NCBI GenBank assembly: GCA_013425455.1
Contig: JACCLI010000023.1
Coordinates: forward strand, 1 to 32,027
DNA from: Microcaldota archaeon
GTDB lineage: Archaea > Micrarchaeota > Micrarchaeia > Anstonellales > Bilamarchaeaceae
Direction: 5' to 3'
Length of the DNA: 32,027 nt
This document shows positions 14,685 through 21,414 of the stretch, piece by piece. Positions within the stretch are counted from its first letter, which is position 1. Each line of letters starts with the position of its first letter. The position numbers and the translations under genes are program-made. The notes under the pieces are model-generated. The model did no database searches. It was not told the origin of the DNA and saw only the letters and a list, made by a program, of their open reading frames with translations.

Positions 14685-16460
14685 TCACCTAAGGCGCACT
14701 CCAGCCAGCCTGAATGCGGCTTCAAGAACTTCCTGTGCGCGGTCCATTATTAGCCTTCCTTCAGTATTGAGAGTCTCTGCGCTGAAGGGAACACCGCGAG
14801 CGATTGCCCTACCCCGCTCGTCAGTCTTATCTCTTGACAACATATCGTCCATCCACTTCAATGACCCCTCTAAAGTGTAGGGATCATCACGTTCGTTTTC
14901 AACAGACCCGGACCTTTCTTCTACAATACGCGCCCCTAGATTTGTATACCCGGCTTGTATTGCACTCACAATTGCATTCAGGTATTCCGGAACCACGCCA
15001 AGCCTTTCTGCCTCAGCGCGGACTTCTGCGGGTATCTCACCTCTGGGAGCCATGGCAGGCCCAGCAGCAATTTCCTCAGGCGGAAGGACGAGCCTCTCAT
15101 CCTCCCTGCCTTCTGTACGGCCGAAAGCTACCTGCACGGCCTCAAGGCCCGCGCGGTTTTTCCTCAAAAGGGCGTATTGCCCGTTTTCGTTCAAAGCAAG
15201 GTTTTCGCCAAGGACCCTTGCGAATGCCCATGTGCCTCCGTACCTCTCGGCGATGCCCTCCATCGTAGCCTCATCCAGGCGCCCTATCTTTGTGGCCCAT
15301 AAGTAAAAGGCAGTTGCCTCGCTGAGCGTCGCTGCGTTCAGATTGGAGCCATACTCCCTGTTGTATTCCTTTACCCAATCGTTGAATATCGTCCTCACGC
15401 CGCGGCTGAAGAGCTCTTCGGGCTTGCGCGCGATTCTTGCATAGTAAGCAGAGAATTGATCTTCTGCTGATACCTCCGCCGGAGCTGCTTCCTCGCGCCC
15501 GGAAACCACACTGGGAACTATGGCTGCAAGCTTGCTTGGGCTCGTTATGGGCGCAAGCCCGCGCAAATTTTGTAAAGTCCGCTCTGTTGTCGAATCCTCG
15601 CCTCCATGCAACAGCCAATGGCCATCCCTGAATTCCAGGTTCTCTCCGATAGCCCTTGCATAGTCCCATACGCCTACATACGCCGCCCTGCCGGCCTGGT
15701 CAATGAAATCGTTGTCAAATCCCATCTGCTTGGCACGGGCATAGAAGACTGAAGCGGCAACAAGGTCATCAAAATTCTGGCTCGTCCACTCGCGCTGCTG
15801 TGAAAGGCTCATATCCCCAAGCACAGTTGCAGATAGTGCGCCTGTTTCATTTGGGTTTCTGGTGACCTTGCTCAGCCATGCCCTGGTGCCCTCGCTTATG
15901 GTCTGCTCACCGCCTTGTGCGCGCAGGTAAGCGGAAAGGGTGGTCCCAAACAATGCCATCATGCCTTCTTCGCTCTTTGCGAATTCGGCAATGCCCCCCC
16001 TGCACCGTTGCTTGGTGAATATGTCGAACATATCCAGTGCGGTTGCGATTTGCCATCCCTGGTCGCGCATATACTCGCCTAATGACTCTTCAAGCGGAGT
16101 TCCAACATTTACCGCTTGTTTGATCAGGTATGTATCGAGATCAAGCAGTGAAGAGGGAGTTACGCCCAATTGCTCGAGGTTTCCAAGAAAGTTAAAGAAT
16201 CTTTCTCGGCTCTCCGCAGAATCAAATTTTTCAAGAAGCTGGATGAATTGGTTTCTCTTTTCGGCACTAAAATAGCCCTGCTCGGCATACTGCGCAATTA
16301 TGGAATCAAACATCCTGAATACCATGTCTCTTTGCCCTGCGTCTAGTTTGCCAAAAAGAGTGAGGGCTGCTGCCCGCTGGTTGTCGTCAAGGCCTTCAAG
16401 AAGATACTGTTTTTCCCTAGGGACAACTGTTTCCGCGATGCGTGGTGATGCAGATACCAT
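14685..16460 (-). CDS. Large soluble protein of unknown function with internal duplication
   Basis: 591 residues without signal peptide, membrane segment or catalytic motif that I recognise. Two segments of about 54 residues are similar: about 232-285 (AASVFYARAKQMG, VWDYARAIGENL, then HWLL) and about 380-433 (ATAFYLWATKIG, TWAFARVLGENL, then YALL). The spacing of about 148 residues points to a duplicated domain. An Ala/Glu/Pro linker separates them. I chose ATG 16460 over GTG 16484 because the TATA box at 16490-16497 is only about nine bases from the GTG but about 33 from the ATG. It is transcribed in the same direction as purC but from its own promoter. Confidence 0.75.
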   Translation of the reverse strand: MVSASPRIAETVVPREKQYLLEGLDDNQRAAALTLFGKLDAGQRDMVFRMFDSIIAQYAEQGYFSAEKRNQFIQLLEKFDSAESRERFFNFLGNLEQLGVTPSSLLDLDTYLIKQAVNVGTPLEESLGEYMRDQGWQIATALDMFDIFTKQRCRGGIAEFAKSEEGMMALFGTTLSAYLRAQGGEQTISEGTRAWLSKVTRNPNETGALSATVLGDMSLSQQREWTSQNFDDLVAASVFYARAKQMGFDNDFIDQAGRAAYVGVWDYARAIGENLEFRDGHWLLHGGEDSTTERTLQNLRGLAPITSPSKLAAIVPSVVSGREEAAPAEVSAEDQFSAYYARIARKPEELFSRGVRTIFNDWVKEYNREYGSNLNAATLSEATAFYLWATKIGRLDEATMEGIAERYGGTWAFARVLGENLALNENGQYALLRKNRAGLEAVQVAFGRTEGREDERLVLPPEEIAAGPAMAPRGEIPAEVRAEAERLGVVPEYLNAIVSAIQAGYTNLGARIVEERSGSVENERDDPYTLEGSLKWMDDMLSRDKTDERGRAIARGVPFSAETLNTEGRLIMDRAQEVLEAAFRLAGVRLR

Positions 16461-16489
16461 ATTATCACAGTAATACTCCTGCACAAAGG

Positions 16490-16497
16490 TTTATATT
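16490..16497 (-). promoter_or_regulatory. TATA box for the 591-residue gene, overlapping the purC stop
   Basis: On the minus strand AATATAAA lies about 33 bases before ATG 16460. It overlaps the purC stop codon (16496-16498), so the promoter sits at the very end of the upstream gene. The expected transcript would have a leader of a few bases. Confidence 0.5.
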
Positions 16498-17359
16498 ATT
16501 GTAATTTATGGCCGGTAATGCGTTCGTATGCATCCAGATATTTCTTGCTGAGGTCGTCCACGACCTTTTTCGGGATTGGGGGCGGAGGGGGAGTTTTGTT
16601 CCAGTTGAGGGTTTCTAGGTAATCACGAAGGTATTGCTTGTCCGAAGAGACCAATTTCCCCTTCTCGTATTCCTTCTTGTCCCAGTAGCGGGAGGAGTCC
16701 GGGGTCATGCACTCGTCTATTAGAATTATCTCCTCCTCAAAAATGCCGAATTCGAATTTCGTGTCTGCGAGAACGAATCCCTGCTTGAGGAGGTGCGCAT
16801 GGCCGAAATTGTACAGCTCAATTGCCTTTTCCCGGACGTAGGCCGCGGCCTCGTGGCCTATGGTTTTCTTCACTTCATCGAAACTTATGTTCACATCGTG
16901 GCCGTGCTCTGCCTTTGTGGACGGGGAGAATATCGGGTCGGGAAGCTTGCTCCCATTCTTCAGGCCCGGGGGAAGCTTTATGCCGCAGACCTTTCCATCC
17001 TTTTGGTAGTCCTTAAGGCCGGAGCCGGTGAGGTAGCCGCGCACAACCGCCTCTATTTTGAGCGGGGTGGCTTTTTTCACAATCATGCTCCTTCCTCCCA
17101 AATAGGAAGGAAGGGCTTTTGAAATATCAGTGGTAATCATGTGGTTGTCTATTATCTCCTCAGTTTTCCTGAACCAGAAGGAGGATAAAGAGTTGAGCAC
17201 CGCACCCTTGTATGGAACTCCCTCGTTGAATACCACATCAAATGCGCTTACGCGGTCCGTGGCGACCATGAGCACATTCTCGCCGAACGCGTAGACGTCC
17301 CTAACCTTCCCCTTGGAGATAAGGGGCAACTTCAGGTCCGTATTAGTGATAACTTCCAT
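16496..17359 (-). CDS. purC: Phosphoribosylaminoimidazole-succinocarboxamide (SAICAR) synthase
   Basis: Joins aspartate to carboxyaminoimidazole ribotide with ATP, a late step of de novo purine synthesis, in the cytosol. The 287-residue product has the family blocks: GKVRDVYAFG near the N-terminus, ATDRVSAFDVVF, GRSMIVKKATPLKIEAVVRGYLTGSG broken into the VRGY core, KAEHGHDVNISFDE, FVLADTKFEFG and LIDECMTPDSSRYW. These cover the ATP and substrate sites. The open frame extends upstream, but MEVITNTDL at 17359 matches the usual family start and is placed 27 bases from a TATA-like sequence. No other purine gene is present in the window, so the pathway genes are scattered. Confidence 0.95.
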   Translation of the reverse strand: MEVITNTDLKLPLISKGKVRDVYAFGENVLMVATDRVSAFDVVFNEGVPYKGAVLNSLSSFWFRKTEEIIDNHMITTDISKALPSYLGGRSMIVKKATPLKIEAVVRGYLTGSGLKDYQKDGKVCGIKLPPGLKNGSKLPDPIFSPSTKAEHGHDVNISFDEVKKTIGHEAAAYVREKAIELYNFGHAHLLKQGFVLADTKFEFGIFEEEIILIDECMTPDSSRYWDKKEYEKGKLVSSDKQYLRDYLETLNWNKTPPPPPIPKKVVDDLSKKYLDAYERITGHKLQ

Positions 17360-17381
17360 GCTTGGAGAATAGGGAGAAAAG

Positions 17382-17391
17382 AAATAAAAAA
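17382..17391 (-). promoter_or_regulatory. TATA-like box of purC
   Basis: On the minus strand TTTTTTATTT is centred about 27 bases before the purC ATG, within the 44-base gap after the lipoprotein gene. No Shine-Dalgarno stands before the ATG, in agreement with a leaderless transcript. Confidence 0.5.
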
Positions 17392-17403
17392 TAGGGGGAA
17401 TCG

Positions 17404-18225
17404 CTAGTTCCCCTTTATTGCCTTCCAAACCCTCCAGATTAACCAAATCACAATGAGTATCGGAAGGAAGAATCCTAGCCCGCCCGCGAGAAGCATTATC
17501 CCGAAGGAGAGAGCCCCAAGGAAGACCTGCAGGAGCTGGCTAAGCGGAAGGACTAGGTTCGTGTCCACCGCCGGTTTTTCTTCGTATACGCGCACGGAGA
17601 TGGTGCTCATCGCACTCCTCCTCTCCAAATTGAGCTTCTGCTGCTTGTACATCTCCAGCTCGGTCTGGACGCGCGTCACTTCCCTTTCTATCGAGAGGAT
17701 ATCGGAGATGTTTTCGGTCCTGTTGTAGAGGGAATTCAGGCGGCCGAGCTCTATTTCAAGGTTTGAGATTCTTGTGTTGAGGTCGGTGTACTGCTCGGTG
17801 ACATCCTCCAGGGAGGTGTCGATGGACTTGATTTCCCCTATGCCCTTGAGGTCTGTCACGAATTCGTCAAATTTGGAAGGAGGGACTTTAACCGTTATGT
17901 AATAGCTTTTGTCCGTATCGGTTTCGTAATATGAGATGCCCGTATAAGTGCCGCGCACCTCCGCCACAAAACCCTTGACTGCGGCAACTTTTTCCTCCAG
18001 AGTCCCCTGAGGAACCTTTAGGGAAAGCGAGCCGGTCTGGATGACCATCCGGTTTTCCCCTCCGTAGGATGAATCGTAGCTCGCCTCACCGGAAGAAGGG
18101 GCTGCGGCACCCTGGTAGTAGCTGCCGGTGGAGCCGGAGCTCTTTGGGAAGATCTCTTCGCTGCCTATGCAACCCGCAAAAAGAAGCAGCAGCGCAAACA
18201 CCACAAGAATATTTTTCCATTCCAT
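17404..18225 (-). CDS. DUF4349-like membrane-anchored lipoprotein
   Basis: 273 residues. The N-terminus is a signal peptide with hydrophobic core and lipobox LFAGC (cysteine about residue 19), then a Ser/Gly/Tyr-rich spacer. The body has MVIQTGSLSLKV, YITVKVPPSKFDEF and TEQYTDLNTRISNLE, the pattern of the DUF4349 family, followed by a coiled coil of about 50 residues (IEREVTRVQTELEMYKQQ). One or two transmembrane helices close the protein (about 228-262), with a short basic cytosolic tail WRVWKAIKGN. It is thus anchored at both ends and exposed outside the cell. The role of the family is not known. ATG 18225 has a TATA box at leaderless distance. Confidence 0.85.
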   Translation of the reverse strand: MEWKNILVVFALLLLFAGCIGSEEIFPKSSGSTGSYYQGAAAPSSGEASYDSSYGGENRMVIQTGSLSLKVPQGTLEEKVAAVKGFVAEVRGTYTGISYYETDTDKSYYITVKVPPSKFDEFVTDLKGIGEIKSIDTSLEDVTEQYTDLNTRISNLEIELGRLNSLYNRTENISDILSIEREVTRVQTELEMYKQQKLNLERRSAMSTISVRVYEEKPAVDTNLVLPLSQLLQVFLGALSFGIMLLAGGLGFFLPILIVIWLIWRVWKAIKGN

Positions 18226-18247
18226 GGGTAGGGTAGGAATTGAAAGG

Positions 18248-18255
18248 AATATAAA
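18248..18255 (-). promoter_or_regulatory. TATA box of the lipoprotein gene
   Basis: On the minus strand TTTATATT is centred 26-27 bases before ATG 18225, and the intervening bases are pyrimidine-rich without a Shine-Dalgarno. It lies in the short gap after the gene ending at 18292. Confidence 0.6.
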
Positions 18256-18291
18256 TGCAATTAATTTGATTTGGGAAAAGCCTGACCTGCA

Positions 18292-18678
18292 TCAGCGTGC
18301 ATGCATTTGCGGGGGCGCGCCGCATGTGCGGAGGAGGCCGAAGTAGCATTCGGAATCCATCTCTGTTTTCTTGAATACAACAAGCAAATGGGAAAGCGCA
18401 TCCTGGCGGAAGTGGGCCGAGAGGGAATGCGCGGCACGCATAGCCTCTGCGAATGTGTTGTAGGATATTGCCACCTGCCCCGTCTTGTAGATGGCAAGCG
18501 CAAGCTCAGAAAGCTCCCTCACCTTATCCATGGACGCTGGCTTGGCCCTTGCAGCCTCGAGGCTGCGCGTGAGCCCCTCAACATTGGGGCTGGGAGGCTT
18601 GTCCATGGGCGCCCTTCTGCGCGGCTTCGGCGCCTGGGGCTGCGAGCGGGCAGTTTCATCCTGGTGGTTCGCTTTCAT
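18292..18678 (-). CDS. Small helical protein downstream of NAC, unknown function
   Basis: 128 residues. The first 35 are polar, with many Pro, Arg and Lys (QPQAPKPRRRAP), and are probably disordered. The rest is helical: VRELSELALAIYKTGQ, FAEAMRAAHSLSAHF and SHLLVVFKKTEM, which resembles a TPR-like or HEAT-like helix pair. It starts four bases after the NAC stop with GGTTGAT as ribosome site, so it is the last gene of the rdgB-rps15-rps3ae operon. Presence next to NAC suggests a link to translation, but this is only position. Confidence 0.65.
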   Translation of the reverse strand: MKANHQDETARSQPQAPKPRRRAPMDKPPSPNVEGLTRSLEAARAKPASMDKVRELSELALAIYKTGQVAISYNTFAEAMRAAHSLSAHFRQDALSHLLVVFKKTEMDSECYFGLLRTCGAPPQMHAR

Positions 18679-18682
18679 AAAA

Positions 18683-19006
18683 TCAACCCTGCAATGAAAG
18701 TATCGCTTCGGCCAAATCCCCGTTTGCGTTCTTCAGCGCCTCAACAGCTTTTTCCCGTGAAGCTCCTGTCTTCTCCATAATTAGGGAAACATCTTCCTCA
18801 TTCAGCTTCTCTTCCTTTCTTATTTTTCCGGAAATCTGGAAGGAGGACTGCCCCTGCGCGATTATCTCCACTATTTGCGGTTCTTCAATTATGATTTTCT
18901 CATCCGCGCCTTCTATGATTACTCTATCTGCGGGAATTTCCTTCGTGTTGATTCCCATCTGCTTCATCATTTTTGCCATTTGTTTCGGATCCATGCCTCC
19001 AAGCAT
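18683..19006 (-). CDS. nac: Nascent polypeptide-associated complex protein
   Basis: Archaeal NAC forms a homodimer that binds nascent chains at the ribosome exit. The 107-residue product has the expected order: an N-terminal GGMDPKQMAKMMKQMGI, a NAC beta-barrel core (VIIEGADEKIIIEEPQIVEI), and a C-terminal UBA domain (VSLIMEKTGASREKAVEAL, then DLAEAILSL). I chose ATG 19006 because GGAAGTGAT, nearly a perfect Shine-Dalgarno, ends four bases before it. The alternative GTG at 19015 lies inside that ribosome site. The site overlaps the stop of the creatininase-family gene upstream. Confidence 0.93.
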   Translation of the reverse strand: MLGGMDPKQMAKMMKQMGINTKEIPADRVIIEGADEKIIIEEPQIVEIIAQGQSSFQISGKIRKEEKLNEEDVSLIMEKTGASREKAVEALKNANGDLAEAILSLQG

Positions 19007-19011
19007 AACAA

Positions 19012-19692
19012 TCACTTCCTTTCCAACCGCAAATCCGCATCAATTATTTTTGCGAATTTTTCTACGATTTCTTCCATCATCTTTTCCCCGCGCTCCTTGG
19101 AAATGTTTCCGATTTTTCCGTGGTAGCCGGAGGGAGTGAACATATCATCCGGAGTGGGAATCACTTCGCCCACATAATCCTTGCTCTTTTCCTGAACTGG
19201 TTTTGCGCGAAGAGTTCCGCCGGAAGCAAGGGTGAGGGAAGCCTCCACCTCGTCCGCGTGGCCCGCCTCCTCCTTTATGAGCGTCCACCATTCAACGAGG
19301 CAGGCGTGGAACCTGTGCGATTCGGAAAGCTCGCGGAGCGCATATTTTACGGGCGCGGTGTTTCCTCCGTGCCCGATGATTACGAAGAAACGCGTAAAGC
19401 CTTCCTTCAAAAGGGAAGAAAAGATGTCCTTGGAATAGTTCTTCAAACTATCAAAAGAGATTGCGATTGCGCCCGGGTATTTTTTCATCGAGTACAAATA
19501 GCCGAAATTAACCGGGGGGAAAAGCAAAATATCTTTTTTCTTCTCCAGGCGCTTCGCAAGCTCCCAGGGAATAATATTGTCCACAGATAAGGGAAGGTGC
19601 TTCCCGTGTGGCTCCATCGCCCCGAACACGAGGACGCAAACCTTTCCCTTCTGCGGCTTGAATTCTTCCCAGGAGATGTCCTGCGCGTACAT
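19012..19692 (-). CDS. Creatininase-family metal-dependent amidohydrolase
   Basis: 226 residues. The metal-binding signature is present: MEPHGKHLPLSVDN (E27, H29, D38), GHGGN (H108) and HADEVEAS (H145, E148 or E150), plus a late GKIGNISKERGEK. This fold hydrolyses cyclic amides or formamides with two metal ions. In archaea one branch is ArfB, the formamide hydrolase of riboflavin and F420 synthesis; I cannot tell whether this gene belongs to it. It sits between rps3ae and nac with seven bases and an overlapping ribosome site, so it is co-expressed with translation genes. No other riboflavin gene is in the window. Confidence 0.85.
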   Translation of the reverse strand: MYAQDISWEEFKPQKGKVCVLVFGAMEPHGKHLPLSVDNIIPWELAKRLEKKKDILLFPPVNFGYLYSMKKYPGAIAISFDSLKNYSKDIFSSLLKEGFTRFFVIIGHGGNTAPVKYALRELSESHRFHACLVEWWTLIKEEAGHADEVEASLTLASGGTLRAKPVQEKSKDYVGEVIPTPDDMFTPSGYHGKIGNISKERGEKMMEEIVEKFAKIIDADLRLERK

Positions 19693-19699
19693 GTCCAGC

Positions 19700-20287
19700 T
19701 CACGCTAACGTTTCCTTGAGCTCGCTCTTGCGGAACTCCACGCGGCCCATCGGGGTTATGTCCTTCGCCTTGTTGAAGACGCGCGTCGCGAACCTCCCGT
19801 ACATTATCTCGTCCATCATATCGTAGTAGGAGAATTCCCTGGAGGCGACCCTTACTTCCTCCTCAATCACGCGGCGGAGGTTCCTCCTCTGGGTCTCGCT
19901 GATCTTGTCGCGGGTGACCGCGACGAGCTTGAGGCGGACGGACTTGTCATCCTTGGTGGAAACATCCACCACGGAATGCAAAACTGTCCTTCTCCTGCGG
20001 ATGAAGGTGCGCAAATAAGAAGGAGAAAGGTTGTGGCCGATCAATTCGGTGTGGGCCGCCTTCCCGCGGACGTCCTTCACGCGGAAGTCCAGCGTTGTGT
20101 ACAGGGCGGTCTGGGAGAACCTCCCGGTCAAATCGCTCAGGCTTATGGGGATGACCCTGTTCAACAGGAGCTTTCCGTCCGAAGCGACCACTTCCCCAAG
20201 TTCCTTGGAGTCGTATTTCTCCGGGGCGAGCACCTTGTACCATTCCTTGAGCTTCTGCTTGTCCGACGCCTTTTTCTTGACAACCAT
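19700..20287 (-). CDS. rps3ae: 30S ribosomal protein S3Ae
   Basis: Small-subunit protein of archaea and eukaryotes (eS1). The 195-residue product carries WYKVLAP near the N-terminus, GRFSQTALYTTLDFRVKDV, ELIGHNLSPSYLRTFIRRRRT, and the basic C-terminal part with RVEFRKSEL, all in the family order. ATG 20287 is preceded by AAAGGTGA. It follows rps15 by 10 bases in the rdgB operon, an order that is common in archaea. Confidence 0.95.
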   Translation of the reverse strand: MVVKKKASDKQKLKEWYKVLAPEKYDSKELGEVVASDGKLLLNRVIPISLSDLTGRFSQTALYTTLDFRVKDVRGKAAHTELIGHNLSPSYLRTFIRRRRTVLHSVVDVSTKDDKSVRLKLVAVTRDKISETQRRNLRRVIEEEVRVASREFSYYDMMDEIMYGRFATRVFNKAKDITPMGRVEFRKSELKETLA

Positions 20288-20297
20288 TCATTCACCT

Positions 20298-20753
20298 TTA
20301 CTTAATCAGCAGGGCCGCCGTCTCCGGGTCATATGCCCATCCAGCAGGGACCTTTCCCTTCTCCCTGTAATATTTCACCAGCCTGTGGATCTTGGATTCC
20401 ACGTGCGAAAGCTTCACCTTGTTGTGCAGGTCCGAATTGTTTTCGCGCATGTGGCTCCTCATCACGACCGCCTTCTTCATGAGGCTCAGGAGGTCGTCCG
20501 GGAACCTGGGGGAGAGCTTCTCCTCCTCCAAAAACTGCCCGATGGTTTTCCCGAGGTAAGTTTTTGCGAGCGGGACGCCGTACTCGTCGCGCAGGATGAG
20601 CCCGATTTTCGTTGCGGAAACCCCCTCCTTCGCGAGCTTGCGTATCAAGTCCTTTATCTCCTCCTCGCCGTACACCGCCCATTCCGGCTTCACCAGGTTT
20701 TTTGGCCTGCTTGAGCCGGATTTTCCTTTCTTTCCTGAATGCAATCTTGCCAT
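20298..20753 (-). CDS. rps15: 30S ribosomal protein S15 (uS15)
   Basis: 151 residues, archaeal long form with an N-terminal extension (MARLHSGKKGKSGSSRP) and the helical rRNA-binding core: VKLSHVESKIHRLVKYYRE. The stretch EEIKDLIRKLAKEG, then SATKIGLILRDEYGVP, is also diagnostic of the archaeal and eukaryotic proteins. ATG 20753 has GAGGTAAT before it, and the gene begins nine bases after the rdgB stop. Confidence 0.96.
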   Translation of the reverse strand: MARLHSGKKGKSGSSRPKNLVKPEWAVYGEEEIKDLIRKLAKEGVSATKIGLILRDEYGVPLAKTYLGKTIGQFLEEEKLSPRFPDDLLSLMKKAVVMRSHMRENNSDLHNKVKLSHVESKIHRLVKYYREKGKVPAGWAYDPETAALLIK

Positions 20754-20762
20754 TGTATTACC

Positions 20763-21311
20763 TCATCTTTTGGAGAGAGATTCTCCGAACTTTTGCAAGG
20801 CCCTCGCGCGGTGCGAGAGGGAATCCTTGAGGGAGGGTTCCTCGGCGAAGGTCTTTTCCTCCCCTTCTGGAATGAATACCGGGTCGTAGCCGAACCCGCC
20901 GTTGCCGCGGATGGATTCGGAGACCCTTCCCCCCACGCTGCCCGTGAAGAGCCTCACTTCCTTTCCTTCTGTGAACGCGATTGCGCACCTGAACTCCGCC
21001 TCGCGATTCTTTCCCTCGAGAAGACGGAGAACCCCTTCGTTTCCGAGTTTCTTGAGAACCCATGCGGAATAGGCGCCCGGGAAGCCGTTCAACGCCGGCA
21101 CAAACAAGCCGGAATCCTCGACAAAGAGGGGCTTCCTCAGGATGGAATAGGCGCGGAGGGCGCAGCCCTCGGCGATTTCCTCCACCGACTCGCTCCTTTT
21201 CTCTTCTAAAGGAAGAGGAGCCTGGGTGATATTTATACCGTATTTGTTTAAAATCTTTTGCGCCTCGGAAAACTTACCATTATTCGTGGTAGAGAAACAA
21301 ATTTCCAACAA
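20763..21311 (-). CDS. rdgB: XTP/dITP diphosphatase (Ham1/RdgB family)
   Basis: Removes non-canonical purine triphosphates (ITP, XTP) by hydrolysis to the monophosphate, keeping them out of nucleic acids. The 182-residue product shows STTNNGKFSEA (substrate loop), VEDSGLFVPALNGFPGAYSAW (catalytic acid and metal site), GNGGFGYDPVFIPEG and LSHRARAL at the expected places. There is no ATG near the start: two adjacent TTG codons (21311, 21308) are the only reasonable starts, with GGTGGAT before them. It is first in the operon with rps15, rps3ae, creatininase, nac and the small gene at 18292. Confidence 0.94.
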   Translation of the reverse strand: MLEICFSTTNNGKFSEAQKILNKYGINITQAPLPLEEKRSESVEEIAEGCALRAYSILRKPLFVEDSGLFVPALNGFPGAYSAWVLKKLGNEGVLRLLEGKNREAEFRCAIAFTEGKEVRLFTGSVGGRVSESIRGNGGFGYDPVFIPEGEEKTFAEEPSLKDSLSHRARALQKFGESLSKR

Positions 21312-21339
21312 TCCACCGAATTAAGAATGCGGAAAAGGG

Positions 21340-21347
21340 TTTTAAAG
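21340..21347 (-). promoter_or_regulatory. TATA box of the rdgB-rps15-rps3ae-nac operon
   Basis: On the minus strand CTTTAAAA is centred about 32 bases before TTG 21311. The predicted transcript has a leader of only six to nine bases that would cut into the GGTGGAT ribosome site. It lies in the 103-base gap to the divergent gene at 21415; for that gene AATAAAAA near 21376-21383 is the best but weak candidate. Confidence 0.45.
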
Positions 21348-21414
21348 GGGCACTGGTGGGCGAAGATGGTTAAGAATAAAAACAAATCCCTGCCTAATAT
21401 AATATGAGATTTTC

